From: Karalla daura
Taxonomy: Eukaryota; Chordata; Actinopteri; Chaetodontiformes; Leiognathidae
Length of the DNA stretch: 64,000 nucleotides
Direction: 5' to 3'
Assembly: GCA_029224185.1 (NCBI GenBank)
Contig: CM055200.1
Span: 5,914,938 to 5,978,937, forward strand
In this document: positions 58,201 through 64,000 of the stretch, in pieces
Position numbering within the stretch: position 1 is the first letter of the stretch
Layout of the letters: every line of letters starts with the position of its first letter
The notes under the pieces: model-generated
The model's database searches: none
Told to the model about the DNA's origin: nothing
What the model saw: only the letters and a program-made list of their open reading frames with translations
Translations under genes and position numbers: made by a program

Positions 58201-58867
58201 GGGAGTGACAAGCAGGCAGGTCCAGACTCGCCAGCTGGCAAGCTGCTGTGGTTGTGTTGGCCCGCTCTGGAGAACTTCTTCGCAGTCTCTGACAAATGGC
58301 TGACAAGACGCCGCGAGATTCAATCCTCCTCATTGTGCGCCCGGATCAAATGAGTTCACGGCCCCCACTCCATCAAACTGTCCATCAGCGTCGTCCATAG
58401 CTCTTGTGCCACTGCTACGCGCTATTATGACGTTGGAGGCTCAGTTGAAGTGTCTCACCCGTACAATGTCCTCTTGTGTCACGACTTTTTCCTTTAGTTC
58501 ATTTGCGAACATCCGCCTACGCCCCCCCCCCCAAACCTCCAGGAGACTCTGACCTGGATCGGGGTTTGCTTGTCATAACTCACAGTTTCCTCCGGTGCTT
58601 TTCCTGTCACACAGCCCTCTAGCTTGTGTGTGTGTGTGTGCGTGTGTGTGTGTCCTGTTATGAGAGCCGCAGTCCCTCAGAGGAAGGAGCCCCGTGGTTA
58701 GTTTATTTACACCAGGTCGGTTGTTGGCACGTGTGCATGGCGTCTGCACAGGACACCCTTTCAGTGTCCCAGGCGCAGGGATGCAGGACCGTGACTGACC
58801 CGTCGACGGTTCGGCACGTTTCGCCTTCTCCGCTCATCTGTCCGCCCTCTCTCCCTTCTCCCCGCAG

Positions 58868-58925
58868 GCAACCAGACAAGCTCGTGGTGGTGTGGACGCG
58901 CCGAAGTCGACGGAAATCCTCCAAG
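58868..58925 (+). CDS. EHBP1: EHBP1 second coding exon (end of codon 35 to residue 54)
   Basis: The acceptor CCCCGCAG (AG at 58866-58867) opens with G, completing Trp35, then encodes QPDKLVVVWTRRSRRKSSK, which continues the vertebrate EHBP1 sequence exactly where expected. It forms early strands of the N-terminal C2 domain and includes a basic RRSRRK patch suited to binding acidic lipids. The exon is 58 nt and ends on a codon boundary (phase 0). The donor GTTCGT is weaker than consensus, so its use may need exonic or intronic enhancers. Confidence 0.95.
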
Positions 58926-59016
58926 GTTCGTTTTTTTTTCTTCCCCTTTCGACTTTTCGAGAGCGAGAGGAAGTCTCGGGCCGACGGTGACGTTTCCGGT
59001 CCGTTTGTCCCCGCAG
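58926..59016 (+). other. EHBP1 short intron, 91 nt
   Basis: Starts GTTCGT and ends GTCCCCGCAG. A T run (58927-58938) and pyrimidine-rich sequence follow the donor. At 91 nt it is near the minimum seen in fish, so intron definition is likely. The length is not a multiple of three, so retention would shift the frame. Confidence 0.9.
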
Positions 59017-59112
59017 TCTCACAGCTGGCAGCCTGGAATCAAGAACCCCTACAGGGGGGTGGTGGTGTGGCCCGTGCCGGAGAACATCGAGATCACCGTC
59101 ACGCTGTTCAAG
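59017..59112 (+). CDS. EHBP1: EHBP1 third coding exon (residues 55-86)
   Basis: Encodes SHSWQPGIKNPYRG followed by VVVWPVPENIEITVTLFK, the continuation of the N-terminal C2 domain of EHBP1. The first residue is Ser where I recall Ala in human (KAHSW). The exon is 96 nt and phase 0 at both ends, between acceptor CCCCGCAG and donor GTGAGA. The PENIEITVTLF sequence distinguishes EHBP1 from the paralogue EHBP1L1, which has PENVDISVTLY as I recall. Confidence 0.95.
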
Positions 59113-59977
59113 GTGAGAGAGAGGCGGACGCACCTGTTGATTCCGGACCAGGAAACCTAGCACGCGCTGAGGTTTAGGCCTCAGGACGTGGCTACTGGTA
59201 CAACAAAAAAACCCAGCGACACCAACCGTGGAGTTGAGCCTCACGGGCCTGCTCTAATTACTACACAGTATTTTATGTGTTTTTTTTAGCCCTCATAGTA
59301 TGTTTTATTCCAGCCTTACAGTATCACTATAAACACAATGACATAGCAACAATGATTTAGGATGGGACTAATCCGGTACAGTATTGTACTAGAGCAGATT
59401 ATCACGTAATTCCCTGGATGGGATATCAGTCGGGGGGGCTGGTCTGCTTTGGCTACAGCTTGTGATGGACCACCATATAAGTACAGACAATAATGACAGT
59501 ATGCTCTTTAGGAGGACCGGAATTGATCTGCATCTGAATTGTATTGGGACTAGCATTGTGTGGGTTGGCTCATCTCCATAAGGAGTCTTTCTCACATCCA
59601 AACAGACAAATCTAGTGTTTTGGAGAGAATCAATGTCCTCAGAGACTCAGTTTGGTACGTGCGTGAAAGCAGAACGTATCGGAGCCCCTTGTCTCCCAGT
59701 GCGTGGAAGGTCCGGCGCAGGTGTACAGCTGTGTGTAACGCCGTGGCCGTCTGTCAGCGCGCGCGCCTTACTTAAACATGCCGGGCCTCCGCACTGACAG
59801 GCCCGGCCACGGCTTAGTGTCTCCTTACCGACTCGCCCTGTCTCCGGCCGACTCGCCCCGCGCTCTGGAACTTTGTCTTTTAGACCTTTGGGCGCCGCGT
59901 TATCTCTGAGTTAATATTGGGAGTTTGACTCGAGCGCGGCTCGGCTCTCCAGGCCTTTACGTAACGTTGCGCTGCGC

Positions 59978-60019
59978 CTCTCTCTCCCTCTGTCTCTCTC
60001 TCCCTCTGTCAATCTCTCC

Positions 60020-60056
<37 letters not shown>

Positions 60057-60164
60057 TCCCTCTCTCTCTCTCCCTCTCTCTCTCTCCCTCCCTCCCTCTC
60101 TCTCTATCTCTCCCTCCCTCCCTCTCTCTGTTTCTCTCTCTCTCTCCCTCTCTCTCTCTCTCTC
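59978..60164. repeat. Long CT-rich polypyrimidine tract
   Basis: About 187 nt almost wholly C and T on the + strand, mixing CT, CCCT and CTGT units. It is capable of triplex formation as DNA and of PTB binding as RNA. Confidence 0.95.
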
Positions 60165-60782
60165 GCGCGCTCGGCTTCCTCTTCCCGTCCCAGAGGAAGT
60201 AATAAAGCAGGTTCTGTAATGAGACACAAAGCGAAACCCAGTGGAGGCGCAGTACGCCCACATCTGTTTGATGGGGCCACAAATCATAGAACGCTGCCTC
60301 CTCTGAAGTGGAGAGGTCTGTTTGTTTGTGCAGCTTTCCGCCATTATGCTGACAGTCAGGGCACCAACGCGCCATTATTTTCTGGATTAATCAGTCTGCC
60401 CTATGAAATGCCAGAGCTGATCAGAGGTCTGTTGTATGCTTGTGCAAACTAAGTTTTGTCCTCCCAAGTTAAAGTTGATGAGGGCTCAGGTTTTTTGTGG
60501 AAGCTCTTTAAAAAGTCTCAAAAGGGTATTGAAACTGACTTCACAGCAGAGAAGTGGACAAAACCAAATGATCTTTGGTTGCGGCCGTAGCGCGGAGAGG
60601 CCTCCTCTCACCTCCTCCTGAAGCTCTGCAGTGAACGTGCCGAGCTCGTAGCCCAGCGGGACGTGCACCAGGCGCTGAACTTTGCAGGAGCCGGAGATCA
60701 ATGAATAGCTTCACCCCTCAGACTGTTCCTACCAGGGACGCAATCGATGGAAAAGCCAGGGCGAGCCAGTGTTTGCTCCGCA

Positions 60783-60894
60783 CAGACAGACGGACAGGCG
60801 GGCAGGCAGGCAGGCAGACAGACAGACAGACGGACGGACAGGCAGGCAGACAGGCAGACAGACAGACGGACAGGCAGGCAGGCAGACAGGCAGA
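60783..60894. repeat. Compound (GGCA)/(GACA)/(GGAC) tetranucleotide repeat
   Basis: About 28 tetranucleotide units, alternating blocks of GGCA, GACA and GGAC-type variants, all on a purine-purine-C-A theme. Confidence 0.95.
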
Positions 60895-60991
60895 AGGTTT
60901 CACCTGACTGGTGATACCACGCTCTCTCTAGCTTTTGAGAGCGGTTCATGTAAAAATGGAGGATTCATAATGTCGAGGAACGATTCGCTAT

Positions 60992-61041
60992 GTGGATGTG
61001 TGTGTGTGCATGTGTGTGCATGTGTGTGCATGTGTGTGTGT
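60992..61041. repeat. TG-rich repeat with CATG interruptions
   Basis: TGTGTGTGCA units repeated three times at a period of 10, then TG. Confidence 0.9.
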
Positions 61042-61724
61042 GCGAGCCGTGCCAGACTGCAGGAGTATCGATTTTCCCGGAGCGTGTCACAGGCAGGGCC
61101 AGACAGAAAGGCCGTCGGTGCGCGCTTGTTTTTTTTCTGACGTTTTACCCTCAAACTCGCATCGATCGTCCTGATCGAACGGATGGATGAATCGGCGCAG
61201 CAGCCTCATCGACCGCAGGCTTCCGGTGATCAGAGGCGCAGACGACGTATCCCGGTCCGCCTTTCTCTGCCTCGGGCTCTGAGAAGAGCGCAGGACGTGC
61301 TTTGCATTTCCTAAACGAAGTTTTCCGCCGAGGTGGGGAGGTTGGGGGTTGGGGGGGGGGGTCGATTGGGACAGGCCCGGTGATTTGTGCCGGTGTGTTC
61401 GTGCTCCTGGCGGGCCGCACAGATTTCATTTCCGCCCGCGTTGGACGAGACGGGGCCGCCCGCTGTCTCGCTGCCTCCATTACTGTCTCCTCTCATCTCT
61501 TCAGAGATAAAAAAAAAACGGAAGAAAATCCTGATGAGAGACAGACTCGAGTGCGGCGGGGCAGCAGGGGAAAGCGTCCCATCATTTCGTGCTTTTCGCT
61601 GTGCCCCAGCTTCCCTTTCCCGCCCGGGCCGGGGATCGAACCAGCCGACGTTGAAGCCATGTGTGTTGCAGCCCTGCCACGTACAGCGTGTGTCCGAGCT
61701 CAAACCTCTCCTGTGTTTTTACAG

Positions 61725-61778
61725 GACCCGCACGCAGAGGAGTTCGAAGACAAAGAATGGACGTTTGTCATCGAAAAC
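61725..61778 (+). CDS. EHBP1: EHBP1 fourth coding exon (residues 87-104)
   Basis: Encodes DPHAEEFEDKEWTFVIEN, again matching EHBP1 and continuing the C2 domain. The exon is 54 nt and phase 0 at both ends, with acceptor TTTTTACAG (AG at 61723-61724) and strong donor GTAAGT (61779-61784). The gene continues past the right edge: the next expected residues (ES followed by a basic linker) are not found in the remaining 2.2 kb, so at least the CH domain, NPF motifs and bMERB domain are missing from this view. Confidence 0.95.
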
Positions 61779-62095
61779 GTAAGTACCGTCTGTTGCTATG
61801 ATCATCGTTGGGACGCCCAGAGTTCGAGGGTCAGTCGATCGCGGGGGCCCGGGGCTCTCAGCGGCTGCATCTTTTGTTTGGAGGACAAAGATTCCATCCC
61901 GTCACTCAAACCTGCTCGCGAGGCGCAGCCTCTTCATATTACGCGTGCTGCTTCTGCCACCTTGTGGCCGGGCCGCGCTATTACACCCCCCCTCCGCATG
62001 GATTAAGCGCACAAGACCCTCTGAAGGGTGTCATTTTGAGTCAGTTTTTCCAAATTCCATCTCCTTTTGCTTCTCCTCTGTCTTTGACGTGATAA

Positions 62096-62127
<32 letters not shown>

Positions 62128-64000
62128 AAGCCCAGCAGTTTTTCGCATCATTTACCAGAATCACATGTACCACCAAGTACTTATAGAGCTCGATTAATGA
62201 CTGATAATCATAATAATTACCGGCATATTTGACATCATTTCATTCCTGTGTCGAGATGTTTTTGCACTGAGAACTGCGTCCTGGCTTCGAGCTACAAGGC
62301 TGGGGTGAGAAGTAGAGGGGAGGCGTGACTGAGCGGTTTGGGAAGCCGGGGTCTGGCTGAAGGGGGGGTTTAGAGGAAAAGAAGGCTGAGAGGGTCTGTT
62401 TTGGAGCCGCGTTTGCCAGGAAACGGGGACCCGGGGGCCGAGGAGAGCGGTCCGCCGGGCCCCGCGCGCGCGCTCCGGCGCCGCTCGCGTGACCGGGTGT
62501 CACTCCGTCACTCGGACGCCGCCGCCGCCCCACAAACGCCGCCTTTGTGCACCCGCACACTGGCCTCTCTTGTTCTCCCTGGCACCGACGCTCCAAGACC
62601 TGCGACTCGTACGTCCTCTGGCCGAGCTCCAACGGAGGGGAAACGTTCACGCAGAGGGCCCAGCGGGGTCGGTTCGGAGGGTCCGGACGAGCCCACCTCT
62701 CCGTCTCGGGTGACTGAGGGTCTTGTGAAGTGCCCCGTGTGATCCCGCCAGGTCAAAGGTCAGGGTTTGCCACCGAGGCGCGACCTCTCACCTCCATTTT
62801 TAAGACCAGCTCATCTGGGTTAAAGCCTCCGTCTCATGCTCATATTTATCAGTTACCAGTGTTCCCTGGAAAACCTGGAAAACTAGGGACCACTGTCCCC
62901 ATAACATGACAAAAATATGAGATAAGGTGGGAGTAAAATTGATCAGACTTGATTTGTATAGTTTTCTATACAAGGCGTAACACTATGTCATTCTTACAGA
63001 CACTCTGCACTTTCTCTTTATCTTGCATGCATGCTAAAAATGAGGCTCAAAAGGCCTGGAGGATTATTCAGAGAAAAGATCCAAAATTCCAGACTTTTCC
63101 ATTCACCATTTGTATACAAACAGCCAATCCAGTCACATAGGAATGCTTGTGTCGAGATAATCGATAAGGGAAGTTAGCAAGTTTATCAGACCTGAGGGTT
63201 AGGTAGTAGACTGCTATATACAACATGACAACAATCTGGGTACGTCTAGAAAACGATGGTACAACAGTGCATAACGACACATCTTTAAAGCCTGCGGGGA
63301 TGTGTCTGTGTGTATCCTGGAAATGTCCTAGAATATCATTTCCAGTAAAGGAAAGAGTGGGAGTGGCTGCATTAGTCAGAGTTGATGAGTCTGAAAGCTT
63401 GATGAGCTTCCATTCAAAGAGACGGTTCTGCGTTTCGGAGATGTGCAAGCCTTTACACGTGTTCCCGAAAGATCAAGTCACGTTCGGAGGTAAACAGTGT
63501 TTAGTGGTTCAGTGCGAGCTGGCCCAGAAGCCTTTCAGAAGTGTCCAGCTCCATGACATTTAAGGGAAGATTGAGTGTGGGGGGTTGGACAAGGACCTGC
63601 AGATAATTGTTTAATGACGCTCCGAGAGCTGAGGTCAAATACCAAACGGCGCGCCGTGACTTTTCCAGGAGTCCGCGCCGGCCGCTCCGCTCCGCCGCTG
63701 TCACTTCCTGTAGGCGTCAGGCCTCCGAGGAGCAGCGACGGCGCCCTCCCACCCCCCCCCCCCTCGCTTTGATACACAGCCGACAAGACAAGCAGGTCAG
63801 CCGGTGTGGAGCGTGGGAGAAAAAACCCCCCTCACCCCCCCCCAAAAAGAGAGAGCGAGAGGAAAAAGACAAGTTTGTGGGTTTGCCTGTCTCCGCATAC
63901 CTGACTAATGACGGGGAGATCAAAGCCGCGGCGGCGCCCTGACAGCAGGAATTTGGAGCGCCGAGGAAAGGGAGGAGAAGAAAGAAAGAGAGGGGGGGGG
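61779..64000 (+). other. EHBP1 intron, running off the window
   Basis: Starts GTAAGT. It holds (GT)n at 62096-62124, CpG-rich sequence at about 62400-62730, AT-richer sequence at about 62870-63560 and C runs near 63750 and 63830. No exon is recognised. Confidence 0.7.

Larger units (their letters stand above)
49375..58867 (+). other. EHBP1 intron after first coding exon (about 9.5 kb)
   Basis: Begins GTGAGT and ends CCCCGCAG. No coding exon is recognised. It holds a C18 run (49411-49428), (CA)n (49500-49530), (CT)n (49609-49634), an interspersed-repeat copy (50145-50310), a SINE (52606-52770), CpG-rich stretches (about 53100-53620 and 56200-57700), C18 (55078-55095) and C21 (55845-55865) tracts, (AGTC)n (57251-57276) and a 67-base CA run (58133-58199). 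Confidence 0.75.
59113..61724 (+). other. EHBP1 intron with long pyrimidine tract and GRCA repeat
   Basis: Begins GTGAGA and ends GTTTTTACAG. No coding exon is recognised. It holds a CT-rich tract of about 187 nt (59978-60164), a (GGCA/GACA)n block (60783-60894), TG-rich sequence (60992-61041) and a G run near 61345-61361. Confidence 0.8.

Noticed and set aside
1..64000. CRISPR arrays, operons, phage or plasmid genes
   Set aside because: Searched by eye for regularly spaced repeats and clustered same-strand frames; all repeats found are eukaryotic simple or interspersed repeats.

Overview
This is vertebrate nuclear DNA, almost certainly from a ray-finned (teleost) fish, probably a spiny-rayed one. 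The evidence is intron-split genes with GT...AG junctions, very dense (CA)n, (CT)n and poly-C/poly-G tracts, and repeated copies of a widespread teleost interspersed repeat (the 'GCATGTTCTCCCCGT ... CCCACAGTCC ... ATGGATGG' type). No bacterial, viral or plasmid operon structure is present.

Two protein-coding genes can be supported, both on the + strand. The first is B3GNT2, whose complete 397-codon reading frame lies in one exon (24667-25860). It has a likely 3' UTR to about 28230 and a candidate non-coding first exon ending at 10865 beside a CRE/CCAAT promoter. The second is the 5' part of EHBP1: a leader exon ending at 48403, then coding exons at 49271-49374, 58868-58925, 59017-59112 and 61725-61778, giving the first 104 residues. 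The rest of EHBP1 lies beyond the right edge. B3GNT2 and EHBP1 are also neighbours, in the same orientation, on human chromosome 2p15, so this is conserved synteny rather than an operon. The products act separately: a Golgi poly-N-acetyllactosamine synthase and an endocytic actin adaptor.

Layout: 1-10.5 kb is AT-rich and gene-free, with a perfect 160-bp tandem duplication and several old repeats. 10.6-24.6 kb is a GC-rising stretch, probably B3GNT2 intron 1, with several promoter-like islands. 24.6-28.2 kb is the B3GNT2 main exon and 3' UTR. 28.3-48 kb is intergenic: LINE tails, a LINE coding remnant, nested interspersed repeats, and possible homeodomain-type regulatory blocks. 48.1-64 kb is the EHBP1 promoter, leader, first coding exons and GC-rich introns.

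I found no clear new biological system. The best leads are the uORF-rich leaders of both genes, a (TG)n tract against the B3GNT2 3' splice site, the perfect 160-bp duplication, a doubled CRE-like 19-mer, two uncertain small ORFs, and a repeat nested in a reverse-oriented copy of itself. Exon calls rest on reading-frame continuity, splice consensus and recalled family sequences; no alignment was run.
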